Of a stretch of 33,315 bases of DNA, positions 17,462-26,090 are shown piece by piece. The translations under genes were made by a program, and so were the position numbers. Where the stretch lies: the NCBI GenBank assembly GCA_028876065.1, contig JAGWTI010000031.1:1-33315 (forward strand), in the 5' to 3' direction. Source of the DNA: Nitrospirota bacterium. GTDB lineage: Bacteria > Nitrospirota > Nitrospiria > Nitrospirales > Nitrospiraceae. Each line of letters starts with the position of its first letter. The first letter of the stretch is position 1. Under the pieces are notes generated by a model, which saw only the letters and a list, made by a program, of their open reading frames with translations, was not told the origin of the DNA and did no database searches.

Positions 17462-18535
17462 ATGGCACGTGGATGGACGAGTATCGTGGCCGCGCTGCTG
17501 CTCGGGAGCGTCGCCGGCATGAGCTGGGCATCCCGCGACTACTTCACGCAAGAGCAAAGAGAACAGTTGACGAAGGTCCAGACGGTCTTGGTGGAAGTCT
17601 TGGCTCTCACCGATAAGGGAGCGGGCGACGCCGCGCCGCTCGCCGAGGTGGTGGTGCGCCGCATGGCCGACCTGGGCTATACCGTGGTGACGAGCGGCGC
17701 CCAGCCTCACGACGTGGTCGTGAAGGTCAAATGCGAACAGCGGAAGACCTGGGAGGGGACCAGCACCATGGGCAGCGATGCCGACCTGCCCGACTCCCCC
17801 TCGCGTACCTGGAAAGGCCCGGCGTGCCAACTCACTTATGTCCTGGGCGGGGCCAAAATCAAGTGGCAGAAAGAGGTTCGAACGGACTTCGAGGATGCCG
17901 TGGCGGCGGCTCAAAAAGCCAATGCCGACGATCCGGGTCTCTATGCCATGACCCGTCTGAAAGAGCGGTTGGAGCAGTACGACTTTCCCGTGCGGTTGGC
18001 GGCCGAATGGGGCCAGGCCGACCGGTTGCTCAAGTTGCTGGATGCGTCGGGCACCAATCAATTGCGCAAGCTGAAAATCATTTCCCTGCTCGGCGAGATG
18101 CTGGCGGACGAGGCCATGCCGAAGCTCAAGGAAGCCCTCAAAGACAAAAATCTGGCCGGCCAGGCCGCCGAGGCCATGGGCAGCATCGGCAAGGACGGGA
18201 TTCCCATCCTCATCGACATCCTGCAGACCTCGAAGGACCCGGAGCTGCAGGCCGCGGCCGCCAAAGGACTCGGGCATGTCGGCGGCCTGCACGGAGACCC
18301 GCGTATCATTCCTCCGCTGCTCCAGATGCTGGATGCGCCGGGGATCGATATCCGGGTCCAGACCGAGATCGCCTGGGCGCTCGGCAAGCTGCCGGACAAA
18401 CAGTCGGTGGAGCCGTTGTTCGCGCTCGACCGGAAGCTGCAGAAAATACGCACGGACGACCCGCTGGTCAAGAAATTGAAGGAGGCGGTCTTCTGGGCGA
18501 TCAAGCAGTGCTATACCGAAGACCAGTACAGTTGA
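17462..18535 (+). CDS. Exported HEAT-repeat protein
   Basis: This 357-residue protein has a cleavable signal peptide (SIVAALLLGSVAGMSWA-S). An N-terminal alpha/beta region (about 25-160) has TVLVEVLALTDKG and VVRRMADLGYTVV, and resembles domains that sense small ligands, although I cannot name it. HEAT-like repeats follow from about 180 to 350 (KLKIISLLGEML, LAGQAAEAMGSIGKDG, LQAAAAKGLGHVGG, VQTEIAWALGKLPD). A periplasmic scaffold role is inferred. ATG 17462 follows a strong GAGGAGGGAG site, and TATACT at 17389-17394 is a likely -10 although its -35 is poor. It is a second HEAT-repeat envelope protein in the window, not closely similar to the one at 11150. Confidence 0.8.
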   Translation: MARGWTSIVAALLLGSVAGMSWASRDYFTQEQREQLTKVQTVLVEVLALTDKGAGDAAPLAEVVVRRMADLGYTVVTSGAQPHDVVVKVKCEQRKTWEGTSTMGSDADLPDSPSRTWKGPACQLTYVLGGAKIKWQKEVRTDFEDAVAAAQKANADDPGLYAMTRLKERLEQYDFPVRLAAEWGQADRLLKLLDASGTNQLRKLKIISLLGEMLADEAMPKLKEALKDKNLAGQAAEAMGSIGKDGIPILIDILQTSKDPELQAAAAKGLGHVGGLHGDPRIIPPLLQMLDAPGIDIRVQTEIAWALGKLPDKQSVEPLFALDRKLQKIRTDDPLVKKLKEAVFWAIKQCYTEDQYS

Positions 18536-18549
18536 ACTTCGGACAACAG

Positions 18550-18580
18550 GCGGCGCACCGGGCCTGTCGCCGCATTTTTC
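18550..18580 (+). terminator. Rho-independent-like terminator
   Basis: GCGGCG (18550-18555) pairs with CGCCGC (18568-18573), followed at once by ATTTTTC. It lies 15 bases after the stop of the HEAT-repeat gene. The loop is 12 bases long, so the hairpin is moderate. Confidence 0.5.
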
Positions 18581-18775
18581 AGGCGTGATCCTAACGGACC
18601 TCGTGACACTATCGGGGTTTCATGGTAAGGACTAGGCCCGGCGGCGGCGTCAACTCTTTCCTGCGGAAGCGTATGGCCGGCCGGCGCGCCGCGCCGGAGA
18701 TGCGCATGGCGTTGCACCCTGTGGGCGGGCCGGGGACCGGACCCGCTGCCGGCGATCGAGAGGAGACCTGTGACG

Positions 18776-20038
18776 ATGAGCAAGATATCCCGCAGACGGT
18801 TCCTGCAGACATCGGTGCTGGCCGTCGGCGCGCTGGCCCTGGGCGATGTGGCGAAGGATGCGCTGGGCCTGCTGGGTGAACGGAGCCTGGCCTCCGCGGC
18901 CGACGGGTCGAAGCCGGCCGCGCCGATCAAGATCGGCATTCTGGACCCCCTCACCGGACCCTATAAGACCTCCTCGATCCACGATGTCCATGGCGCCACG
19001 GTCGCGATGGACTGGTACAACAAACGCGGCGGGGTCTTGGGCCGCCAAGTCGCCATCGTCGAGGCCGACACGGCCTCCAACGTGGAGGTCGCGCTCAAGG
19101 CGGCGACCAAATTGATCGACGAAGATCGCGTGGATTTCCTGATGGGCACGTTCACGGGCGAATGCTCACTGGCCGTGAGCGAGCTGGCGAAGAAGGAAAA
19201 CAAGCTGTTCATGGTCACCGGCGCGCACATCATGGAGCTCACCGGCGCCCGGTGCAATTCCCACACGTTCGTGTTCATGCCGAACGCCCGGATGCTGGCG
19301 CAGGCCGTGGCCCCCGAGATCGTGAAAGCCTACGGGACCCGCTGTTACACGATCACCGCGAACACGATGGACGGCCGGGCCGCGCTGGAGGCGATGACTC
19401 AGGCTCTGCGTGGGCAGGGAGCGGAAATGCTCGGCGGCGCCACGACCCCCTTCGGAACGACGGATTTTACGGCCGCGTTCACCGAGGCCAAGGCCGCCAA
19501 GCCCACGGTCATCGTGCTCAACCTCTACGGATGGGACCTGGTCAACGCGCTCAAGACCTATGCCAAGATGGAACTGGCGAAGGAGAAGATCGGCGTCGGC
19601 GGCATGGTCGCCGGCGAGCAGATCGGCCGGCCTTTGGGCTATGCCAGCAACGCCGGTGTCTGGGGGCTGATCTGGGACCCGAAGGTCAACACCGAAGGCT
19701 CCAGGAAATTCATCCAGGGCGTGATCGACAAGTACAACCATACCCCGACCTCGCGCTGTTACCTCGGCTATGCGGCGATGACGCAGATCCTCGAAGCGGT
19801 CCGCCGCACCGGCACGACCGACACGGCCACGATCATCAAGGCCTTGGAAGGCCATGAATTCGACGGGCTGAAAGAGGGCCGGTCCTATTTCCGGGCCTGG
19901 GACCACCAACATGTGCAGGATGTGTTGGTCGGCGAGGCGTACGGGAAAGAATTGGGGCTGGGACACTATAAGATTCTGACGACCATCCCCGGCGACTCGG
20001 TGGCAGGCACCCGCGATCAAACCACCTGCAAGCTCTGA
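18776..20038 (+). CDS. ABC-type substrate-binding protein, LivK/UrtA-like, Tat-exported
   Basis: This 420-residue protein has a twin-arginine signal (SRRRFLQTSVLAVGALAL) and then a type I periplasmic-binding fold of the branched-chain amino-acid/amide group (Peripla_BP_6): IKIGILDPLTGPYKTS, HGATVAMDWYNKRGGVLGR, DFLMGTFTGECSLAVSELA and TTDFTAAFTEAKAAKPTVIVLNLYGWD. It would capture a small amide, urea or amino acid in the periplasm; the ligand cannot be read from the sequence. No permease or ATPase gene is nearby, so it is an orphan or serves a distant transporter or sensor. ATG 18776 follows AGGAG at ten bases; GTG 18770 is an alternative. Export through the TatA system of this window is plausible. 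Confidence 0.85.
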   Translation: MSKISRRRFLQTSVLAVGALALGDVAKDALGLLGERSLASAADGSKPAAPIKIGILDPLTGPYKTSSIHDVHGATVAMDWYNKRGGVLGRQVAIVEADTASNVEVALKAATKLIDEDRVDFLMGTFTGECSLAVSELAKKENKLFMVTGAHIMELTGARCNSHTFVFMPNARMLAQAVAPEIVKAYGTRCYTITANTMDGRAALEAMTQALRGQGAEMLGGATTPFGTTDFTAAFTEAKAAKPTVIVLNLYGWDLVNALKTYAKMELAKEKIGVGGMVAGEQIGRPLGYASNAGVWGLIWDPKVNTEGSRKFIQGVIDKYNHTPTSRCYLGYAAMTQILEAVRRTGTTDTATIIKALEGHEFDGLKEGRSYFRAWDHQHVQDVLVGEAYGKELGLGHYKILTTIPGDSVAGTRDQTTCKL

Positions 20039-20055
20039 ATCGGACGAGCCCGCGC

Positions 20056-20916
20056 CTAGCGCCGCGCCGCCACACAGATGGCTTCGCCGGGCATCCGCAC
20101 CGTTCCGTCGGCTCCCGCATACTGCCGGGCCGCCTCCGTGATCGCGCGCCACACCTCAGCCTGCCGCGCCGCCGGCTCCTTGGCCACCAGCGCCACGATC
20201 GGCGCCGCGATGTCCTGTTGGAACCGGGTGTAGTCTTCGGCCGAAGCCCACTCGAACGTCAGCGAGAGCGGTTCGCTGCGGATGTCGGAAAATCCCGCTT
20301 GTGCCAGCGCCCGTTCCAGGATCGTCACGTCCGCCAGGCTGAAGGGGCCGAGCGTGCCCGGTGGCGGCGGGGGAGATTGCAGCTGCTGCCGGACCGTATC
20401 GATCGCCAGGCCGATAAACGGGACGTTCGCCGGCGGTCCCCACACGGCCGCGGCCAGCCGCCCGCCCGGCTTCAACAACCGGTGCAGGTTGGCGAGGGCG
20501 CCGGTCAAATTCGGCAGGAACATCAGGCCCCAGCGCGACAGGACGGCGTCGAAACGCGGCTCCGGAAAATCCAGCGCCTCCGCGTCCATCTCGTGGAATT
20601 CCAGGTTCGTCAGCCCCAGTGCGGCGGCCCGCTCCCGCGCGACGGCCAGCATGAGCGTGGCCTGGTCCGTCGCGATGACGGTTCCCGTCGGCCCGACCTT
20701 ATGGGCCGCCGTCACCGCAGGCTCCCCGATGCCGGTCGCCACATCCAACACCGTCTGACCGGCTCGGATGTCCGCCAGTTCCACCAGCAGGTCGCTGGCC
20801 GGCCTGGCGCTCCGCTCCATCGTCGGCCACCACTTCTTCCACCCGGCGGCGACGTTACTCCAGCTCTCTTTCTGCGACGCCTTGTACTGGACGGGATCGA
20901 AGGATTGAGCACTCAT
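20056..20916 (-). CDS. Class I SAM-dependent methyltransferase (UbiE-like)
   Basis: This 286-residue protein has the standard motifs: VLDVATGIGEPAV (motif I, SAM binding), TDQATLMLAVARERA, FHEMDAEALDFPEPRFDAVLSRWGLMFLPN (motifs II/III) and RLLKPGGRLAAAVWG (post III). The order matches UbiE/COQ5-like small-molecule methyltransferases, and it has a C-terminal extension with a PPPPPG segment. The substrate is unknown. It converges on the ABC binding-protein gene, 17 bases away, and no good ribosome site precedes ATG 20916. The gene upstream on the same strand is of different base composition. Confidence 0.85.
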   Translation of the reverse strand: MSAQSFDPVQYKASQKESWSNVAAGWKKWWPTMERSARPASDLLVELADIRAGQTVLDVATGIGEPAVTAAHKVGPTGTVIATDQATLMLAVARERAAALGLTNLEFHEMDAEALDFPEPRFDAVLSRWGLMFLPNLTGALANLHRLLKPGGRLAAAVWGPPANVPFIGLAIDTVRQQLQSPPPPPGTLGPFSLADVTILERALAQAGFSDIRSEPLSLTFEWASAEDYTRFQQDIAAPIVALVAKEPAARQAEVWRAITEAARQYAGADGTVRMPGEAICVAARR

Positions 20917-20961
20917 GACGCAGGAGAAATCATGATGAAGGTGTCAGGTGGATTTGCCAAT

Positions 20962-21342
20962 TCATCCTTTAACATTGAAGGGCTGAAGGAAGAAATTGTC
21001 GGTTAATGGTTCTGCTCGAATTTTCAGATCTCTGCACATTGCCTTGAACAAATCTAGAAGCTTTTGATTTGAGACGTCGTTGCTCCTCGCAGGGTTCATA
21101 CTAATCTCGTGAAAAGCTTTGAGAGCCGTCAGAACATCTTGGGAATCGTAAAATATGACAAGAACTTTATTGAGAGCTTCAGAGAACTGTTGCCCCTTTA
21201 AATCATTTCGATTACCCAAGAGTTGCTGCAGCACTTGAATTTTTGCTCGCCGTATTTCGCTCCGTTCGTGGTACCAGGTTGAAATTCCGACGCCGAGCAA
21301 ACCTGAAACAAGAGCTGAGACCAGAATGCTCACCCAGTTCAT
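20962..21342 (-). CDS. Small membrane-anchored protein (DUF6680-like)
   Basis: This 126-residue protein has one N-terminal membrane helix (MNWVSILVSALVSGLLGVGIST), then a charged helical cytoplasmic part (YHERSEIRRAKIQVLQQLLGNRNDL...VFYDSQDVLTALKAFHEI). The pattern of helix, basic linker and 'yHxSxdvl.A...f' resembles DUF6680-type proteins of unknown function; this is a loose match. ATG 21342 has GGAG seven bases upstream, better than ATG 21354. Base composition is clearly AT-richer than the neighbours, suggesting recent transfer. From 21355 to 21488 I see no gene. Confidence 0.65.
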   Translation of the reverse strand: MNWVSILVSALVSGLLGVGISTWYHERSEIRRAKIQVLQQLLGNRNDLKGQQFSEALNKVLVIFYDSQDVLTALKAFHEISMNPARSNDVSNQKLLDLFKAMCRDLKIRAEPLTDNFFLQPFNVKG

Positions 21343-21488
21343 TGGTATCTCCATTAGCTAAGGTTAAGCTCACCTTGTAATGCAAAGACTACCCCCTCTA
21401 CCGAGCCAGAGCAGACCACATCACGCGCACTCCGTCAAGCTGACCGCGCAGCGGTGGGGAAAGCACGAACTTACGAGCATATGCCAAG

Positions 21489-21618
21489 CTAGGGGGGGCA
21501 GTTCGTCACGTTGGCTTGGTCTTCGATGATCGTCGCGAACAGCTTACGGCCTGCTTCGGAGACTCTGGGGATGCCCACAAAGACGATTGTGCTGAGGGGC
21601 AATACCATTTGATCACGT
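21489..21618 (-). pseudogene. C-terminal remnant of a second ATPase-GNAT gene
   Basis: Read on the minus strand, about 40 codons end in VSEAGRKLFATIIEDQANVTNCPP-stop. The intact gene at 22942-24432 ends ASEAGRTLLATIIEDQAAVTK. The match is in frame and over 20 residues long. A stop codon and the edge of the MITE-like repeat at 21619 cut off the rest. It appears that a tandem paralogue once lay beyond the monooxygenase gene and was destroyed, probably together with the repeat's arrival. Confidence 0.7.
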
Positions 21619-21742
21619 CAGGATGGTCAAAAAGGCCGTCCGGCGCGGCCGCAGCGAGCGAGGGGGCGAGGCGTACTCTGTGCGGTACGGTGAGCCTCCG
21701 AGCGATGCGAGAACAAAGCTGGCGGTCTTTTTCACCATCCTG
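21619..21742. repeat. 124-bp palindromic MITE-like element
   Basis: The ends are near-perfect inverted repeats: CAGGATGGTCAAAAAGGCCG from 21619 and, on the other strand from 21742, CAGGATGGTGAAAAAGACCG. Inside, CGCAGCGAGCG mirrors CGAGCGATGCG and GAGGCGTAC mirrors GTAC...GCCTC, so the whole element can fold into one long hairpin. It abuts the TAG stop codon (within CTAG) of the monooxygenase gene, as the related element at 8570 abuts the stop of the barrel gene. It has no coding capacity. Confidence 0.75.
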
Positions 21743-22930
21743 CTAGATCGTGCCTTCCATGACGCGCATGATGTCGCGCAACGCCTGATCCAAGGTATAG
21801 AAGCGGAGCAATTGCTCCCGGCCCCAGGCCAGGGGCAGCGAGTCGATCATCATGAGTTTCGAGAGGTGGCGCGAGTTGTCCTGCGCCGCTTCGACCTTGG
21901 GCCTGGCGCGACTCACGAACAAGCGCAGCGCATACTCGACGTGCGCCGCATCGGCGCGCGACAGTTCGTCGGCCAGCGCCGCCGCCGACATCATCGCCAT
22001 GGAGGCGCCGACTCCCGCCGTCGGCAAAAAGCCCGCGGCCGCGTCCCCCAGCAGTACGACCCGGCCGGCCGTCCATCGCCGGCATCGGCAATCGTGCAGG
22101 TCCCAGAAAAAGGGGCGGGGGTCTTTCTCCAGTGCGTCCAGCACGGCCGGCACCGGTCCCCCGAAATCCCGCAGGTGATGCCGCACGTGTTCGGCGAAGG
22201 CGATCCGGCCGTCTTCCTTGAGCGCCTTTGTGGGGCCAGCGATGACGACGCCCTGCGCCCCCTTGACCGGATAGATGCCGACGAGAAAGCCCGCGCCCCA
22301 AAACTCCGCCATCGTCTCGGGAGGCACGATGGCTTCGTCCGCCCACGTCACCCAACAGCCCCATCCCGTGTCCCAATAGGCAAATTCCTCCGGCCCGAGC
22401 AGCATCGACCGCGTCGCCGAATGCATGCCGTCCGCGCCCACGACCAGGTCGAACGAAGCCTGCGATCCGTCGTTGAACGTTACGCGCACTTCGTCTTGTT
22501 CCGGCTGGAGGGCGGTCACCGTCGTTCCGACATGGATCGGCAGATCGCCGAGCGCCGAGCGCAGGACGGCGAGGAGCTCCGCCCGCTTGAGCCCGACCAG
22601 CGGTCCGTACTGGGCCAGAACCGCATCGAAGTCGAACCGGTGGAGCACCTCTCCCTTGCCGTTACCCAATTCGTAGTAGCGGGCGGGCCGGCTCGTCGCG
22701 AGCAGCCGATCGAACAGACCGAGGCCGTGCAGGACCCGGCTGCCGATGGGATAGAGGGCGACGTTGTACCCGGCCTCATCGAGGCTCCCCGCCCGTTCGA
22801 CGATATGGGGCTGTTCGCCCCGTTGGCGCAGCAGAGCCGCCAGCGTCAACCCCGCGACGCCGGCGCCGATCACCAGGGTCCGTATCCGTCCGTGTCCTCT
22901 CGCGCGAATCGTGTCTCCCACCGTGCTCAT
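21743..22930 (-). CDS. FAD-dependent monooxygenase (PHBH/UbiH-type)
   Basis: This 395-residue protein is a group A flavin hydroxylase: GAGVAG (22-27) is the dinucleotide motif for FAD, VVGADGMHSATR is the DG motif, and RVVLLGDAAAGFLPTAGVGASMAM is the GD motif. These enzymes use NAD(P)H and oxygen to hydroxylate small aromatic or isoprenoid compounds in the cytoplasm. The substrate is unknown. An AAGGAGG ribosome site lies before ATG 22930. The gene starts 11 bases after the stop of the ATPase-GNAT gene, so the two share a message. Confidence 0.88.
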   Translation of the reverse strand: MSTVGDTIRARGHGRIRTLVIGAGVAGLTLAALLRQRGEQPHIVERAGSLDEAGYNVALYPIGSRVLHGLGLFDRLLATSRPARYYELGNGKGEVLHRFDFDAVLAQYGPLVGLKRAELLAVLRSALGDLPIHVGTTVTALQPEQDEVRVTFNDGSQASFDLVVGADGMHSATRSMLLGPEEFAYWDTGWGCWVTWADEAIVPPETMAEFWGAGFLVGIYPVKGAQGVVIAGPTKALKEDGRIAFAEHVRHHLRDFGGPVPAVLDALEKDPRPFFWDLHDCRCRRWTAGRVVLLGDAAAGFLPTAGVGASMAMMSAAALADELSRADAAHVEYALRLFVSRARPKVEAAQDNSRHLSKLMMIDSLPLAWGREQLLRFYTLDQALRDIMRVMEGTI

Positions 22931-22941
22931 CGTCGTCCTCC

Positions 22942-24432
22942 TTATTTCGTCACAGCCGCTTGGTCCTCGATGATCGTGGCGAGCAGCGTGCGTCCGGCCT
23001 CCGAGGCCGTATGGATATCGGCCGGCACGATGTTCACATTGTTCAAATATTGCAGCCGCAACACGTCGCCTTGGCCGAATTCCGGGATCAAGGCCCCGAA
23101 GAAAAAGCCAAGCTCCCTGAGTCCGGCGCCCAGCTCCCCTGCCCCTTCCTGGGCGAGGGGCAGGTCCACATAGATGCAGTCCACACGCTGGAGCCGCAAT
23201 TCGTGCAGATGGGACCGGACGGCATCCGGCGTGTCCCGGCCGAGCAGGTCCACGGTCAGGATCGCCTGATTATGGTCGGGACGGAGCGAGACAGTGAGGT
23301 GTCCGGCTGCCGGAAGGCTGACCCGCCCCGCATCCCGATCCGACACCACCGTTCGTGGAATGTCCGCCGCGTCGTAAATCCTCCGCGCCAGGTCCCGATA
23401 GGGCTTGGGCAAAAACACGGTCGCCGGTTCATGGGCGAGGGCCGCGAGGTACAGAAAGGCGATCGATTGGCGCCGCGGGTTGTCCGACTCGCTGATGCTC
23501 CGGAACGAAACGGCGCCCGAGGTATAGCCGAGGAGAAACCCGACTTCATGGGCCCCCACGTCCAGACTTCCTTTCTGGCTGAAGGGGTGGACGGTCACCG
23601 CTTCGCTATAGATGCCGACGACCTGACTCGCGGCCGCCTCCTCTCGGGCTTGCCGCTTCATGCGCTGGAACAGGCCATGACCCCGATAGCGGGGGTCCAC
23701 CACCGCCTGGCCCGACTCGGCCACTTTGGCCCCGGGCCGGGGCAAGGTCAAGGCCAGGTGCCCGATCAAATCGCCGCGCTGATTGCAGGCGACGTAGGAC
23801 TTCATCAGCCCCGCCCGTTGTTTGGCCTCCACTTTCTCCGGGTAATAGATGAACTCGCCCGGGTAGGTGTAGCCGTAACAGCGGTAGACGAGGCGGGCCA
23901 ACTCGGCCGCTTCCTCCAGGTGCATCGGCCTGGTGGCAATGGCCTCCTCGGGGTGCGCCTCCGCCGCTTCGACCGTGGCCCGATGTTCCTGCGGGTCCGC
24001 CTTGTCGCGGAAGTCTTCGGCCGGCAGTTCGCGGATCAATTCCACCCGGTTGCCATGGGGCCCGCGATTCAGAAAGGTGGCCTGATCCACGTAGCCGGCC
24101 GAGAGGATGGAGGAGAACCGGGAATCCTGGCCCTCCTGCAAGGGGCGGTAGTCGAAGGGGAGCCCTTGGTCCTCGACGGCGACGACCAGGGCGTGGGCCC
24201 GTTGCAACAGGGTGACGTCGATGGACCGACGAGTGTCTCCTTGATAGCCCTGCGCCACGATGTTGCGGAAAATTTCATCCAACACCGCGTCCAGTTTCCG
24301 CGCATCCTCTTGCGCCAGCCCGACCGAGGTGGCGATGTCGGCGACCAGATCGGCGAGGGCCGGCAAGAAGCGCGGGTCTGCCAGCAGGGTCGTGCGAACG
24401 ATCAGGCGCTCCGTGTGATTCACCTCGGGCAT
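22942..24432 (-). CDS. Fused HATPase_c (anti-sigma-type) and GNAT acetyltransferase protein
   Basis: This 496-residue protein begins at ATG 24432 with GGGAGAGG upstream. The N-terminal part (about 1-140) looks like an RsbW/SpoIIAB-type ATPase domain: KLDAVLDEIFRNIVAQGY (N-box) and ALVVAVEDQGLPFDYRPL (G1 box). The middle (about 165-330) is a GNAT domain with the acetyl-CoA loop RYRGHGLFQRM. The last part (about 400-496) resembles a second, degenerate acetyltransferase half. It may be a regulator that combines phosphorylation-type signalling with acetylation, but the target is unknown and no sigma factor or antagonist is nearby. It is followed by the monooxygenase. Confidence 0.82.
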   Translation of the reverse strand: MPEVNHTERLIVRTTLLADPRFLPALADLVADIATSVGLAQEDARKLDAVLDEIFRNIVAQGYQGDTRRSIDVTLLQRAHALVVAVEDQGLPFDYRPLQEGQDSRFSSILSAGYVDQATFLNRGPHGNRVELIRELPAEDFRDKADPQEHRATVEAAEAHPEEAIATRPMHLEEAAELARLVYRCYGYTYPGEFIYYPEKVEAKQRAGLMKSYVACNQRGDLIGHLALTLPRPGAKVAESGQAVVDPRYRGHGLFQRMKRQAREEAAASQVVGIYSEAVTVHPFSQKGSLDVGAHEVGFLLGYTSGAVSFRSISESDNPRRQSIAFLYLAALAHEPATVFLPKPYRDLARRIYDAADIPRTVVSDRDAGRVSLPAAGHLTVSLRPDHNQAILTVDLLGRDTPDAVRSHLHELRLQRVDCIYVDLPLAQEGAGELGAGLRELGFFFGALIPEFGQGDVLRLQYLNNVNIVPADIHTASEAGRTLLATIIEDQAAVTK

Positions 24433-24457
24433 CTCGTCCTCTCCCGCTCCGCCTGCA

Positions 24458-24486
24458 AGCATAGGGAGCCGCAGGGCCGATGGCAA
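24458..24486 (-). promoter_or_regulatory. Promoter of the ATPase-GNAT/monooxygenase operon
   Basis: On the minus strand TTGCCA (24486-24481) is followed after 17 bases by TATGCT (24463-24458). Start of transcription is expected near 24451, about 20 bases before ATG 24432. It faces away from the peroxidase promoter in the same intergenic gap. Confidence 0.65.
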
Positions 24487-24520
24487 GCCCTTCTTTGTGC
24501 ATGGAGCGGACGATCCTTGC

Positions 24521-24549
24521 TTGTCGCTGATCAGCACGCATGCTACGAT
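24521..24549 (+). promoter_or_regulatory. Promoter of the cytochrome c peroxidase gene
   Basis: TTGTCG (24521-24526), a 17-base spacer and TACGAT (24544-24549) give a sigma70-like promoter with a leader of about 16 bases carrying the GAGGGAG ribosome site. Confidence 0.6.
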
Positions 24550-24571
24550 CCACGGCGCTGAGGGAGCTGCG

Positions 24572-25642
24572 ATGGCACAGACATGCACCGTCGGGCGCAT
24601 CATTCATGCGGCAATTCTGTCGTTGGGGCTGGGCCTGGCTTGCTTGTCGCCCGGCTCCGTCTTACCGGCCGACCAGGGATCCGCCAAGGGCGGCTACGTG
24701 TTGAAGGTGCCGTTCGGCCTCGAAGCGCCCGACGAGTACATCCCCAAGGAGAACCCCCTTACGCAGGAAAAGGTCGAACTGGGCAAGCTGCTCTTCTTCG
24801 ATCCCCGCCTCTCCCAGAACAATACGATCTCGTGTGCGACCTGCCACATCCCGCAACTGGCTTGGACCGACGGGCAGCCGGTCGGCGTCGGCATCCATCG
24901 CCAGTTGGCGACCCGCAACACACAGACGATCCTCAATCGCCTGTACAGCAAGGAGCAGCTCTGGCATGGGAAGATGCCGTCGCTGGAGGCGCAGGCCCAA
25001 AATCCTCTGGCCAAGCCGGTCAGGATGGGGATGCCTTCCTACGATGCCGAAGTGGCCAAGTTGAACGCGATCTCCGGCTACCGGGAACGGTTCCGCACGG
25101 TCTTCGGCACTGACGTCACCATCGAGGGGCTGGCCAAGGCGATTGCGGCATTCGAGCGGACGATCCTCTCGGGGAACAGCCCGGCGGACCGGTTCGATAT
25201 GGGCGGGGAGGAAACGGCGATCTCCGAGTCGGCCAAGCGCGGGTTGACGTTGTTCCAGGGGAAGGCCCGGTGCACCCGGTGCCATTCCGGGTTCAACTTC
25301 ACCGACGAGAAGTTCCACAATCTCGGCATCGACTGGGATACGGACAAGACGGACCTCGGCCGCTACCTGGTCTCCAAGGATCCGGAGGACGTGGGGGCTT
25401 TTAAAACGCCCACGATCCGGGAAATTGCCCGGACCGCTCCCTACATGCACGACGGGCGGTTTGCGACCCTTGAGGAGGTGGTCGACTTCTACGATCGAGG
25501 CGGCATTCAGAACCCGCACCTCTCGAACTTGATGGTGCCGCTCCACCTGACGGAGCGGGAAAAGAACGATCTTGTCGCATACATGAAGGCCTTGAACGGA
25601 GAAGGATGGCAAGTCGAGCCGCCGACGGAATTCCCTCGCTGA
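24572..25642 (+). CDS. Di-heme cytochrome c peroxidase / MauG family protein
   Basis: This 356-residue periplasmic protein has a signal peptide (cleavage near residue 33, SVLPA-D) and two haem c sites: CATCH (88-92) and CTRCH (234-238). Further family motifs are LGKLLFFDPRLS, FERTILSGNSPADRF, FKTPTIREIARTAPYMHDGRF (axial ligand region) and LVAYMKALNGEGW. Enzymes of this type reduce hydrogen peroxide with electrons from cytochrome c, or oxidise protein residues in MauG-like members. The start at ATG 24572 follows GAGGGAG. It is transcribed divergently from the ATPase-GNAT operon. Confidence 0.92.
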   Translation: MAQTCTVGRIIHAAILSLGLGLACLSPGSVLPADQGSAKGGYVLKVPFGLEAPDEYIPKENPLTQEKVELGKLLFFDPRLSQNNTISCATCHIPQLAWTDGQPVGVGIHRQLATRNTQTILNRLYSKEQLWHGKMPSLEAQAQNPLAKPVRMGMPSYDAEVAKLNAISGYRERFRTVFGTDVTIEGLAKAIAAFERTILSGNSPADRFDMGGEETAISESAKRGLTLFQGKARCTRCHSGFNFTDEKFHNLGIDWDTDKTDLGRYLVSKDPEDVGAFKTPTIREIARTAPYMHDGRFATLEEVVDFYDRGGIQNPHLSNLMVPLHLTEREKNDLVAYMKALNGEGWQVEPPTEFPR

Positions 25643-25675
25643 CCTATCTCCGCGTTCGACCCGCACCGCCTTGTC

Positions 25676-25704
25676 TTGCCGCTGACTGGTCCCCATGCTA
25701 AGAT
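25676..25704 (+). promoter_or_regulatory. Promoter of tRNA-Ser
   Basis: TTGCCG (25676-25681), a 17-base spacer and TAAGAT (25699-25704). Transcription should begin about 25711, 20 bases before the mature tRNA. Confidence 0.65.
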
Positions 25705-25730
25705 GCCTTTCCCCTAACGGCACAGGTTGC

Positions 25731-25820
<90 letters not shown>

Positions 25821-26090
25821 AACTTGGCGCGATACACATTGGTATGTAGGGTTTGGGCAATGGCGCGCCATTGCCTTACCAGCAGGTAGTGATTTTCCTG
25901 GCCCATGAAAAGGTGCGCGCAGCGCGCGACTCCATTTAAGGTACTTGGCGCGATAGAAGCCGCCGGATTGTGAACCGATGGACAATGGCGCGCCAGAGTA
26001 CCTTCCGGCAGTGGCCACGAACGCCGGGAGCGGTGTCGCGGAACGCGACATCCTCCGAGTTTTTTGAAATAATGCTTGTCGCGAAAGCGA

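Noticed and set aside
20932-21006. 24-codon plus-strand frame with an AGGAGA site before the membrane protein
   Set aside because: It is antisense to the end of the gene at 20962-21342, very short, and without recognisable features; the ribosome-like site is probably chance.
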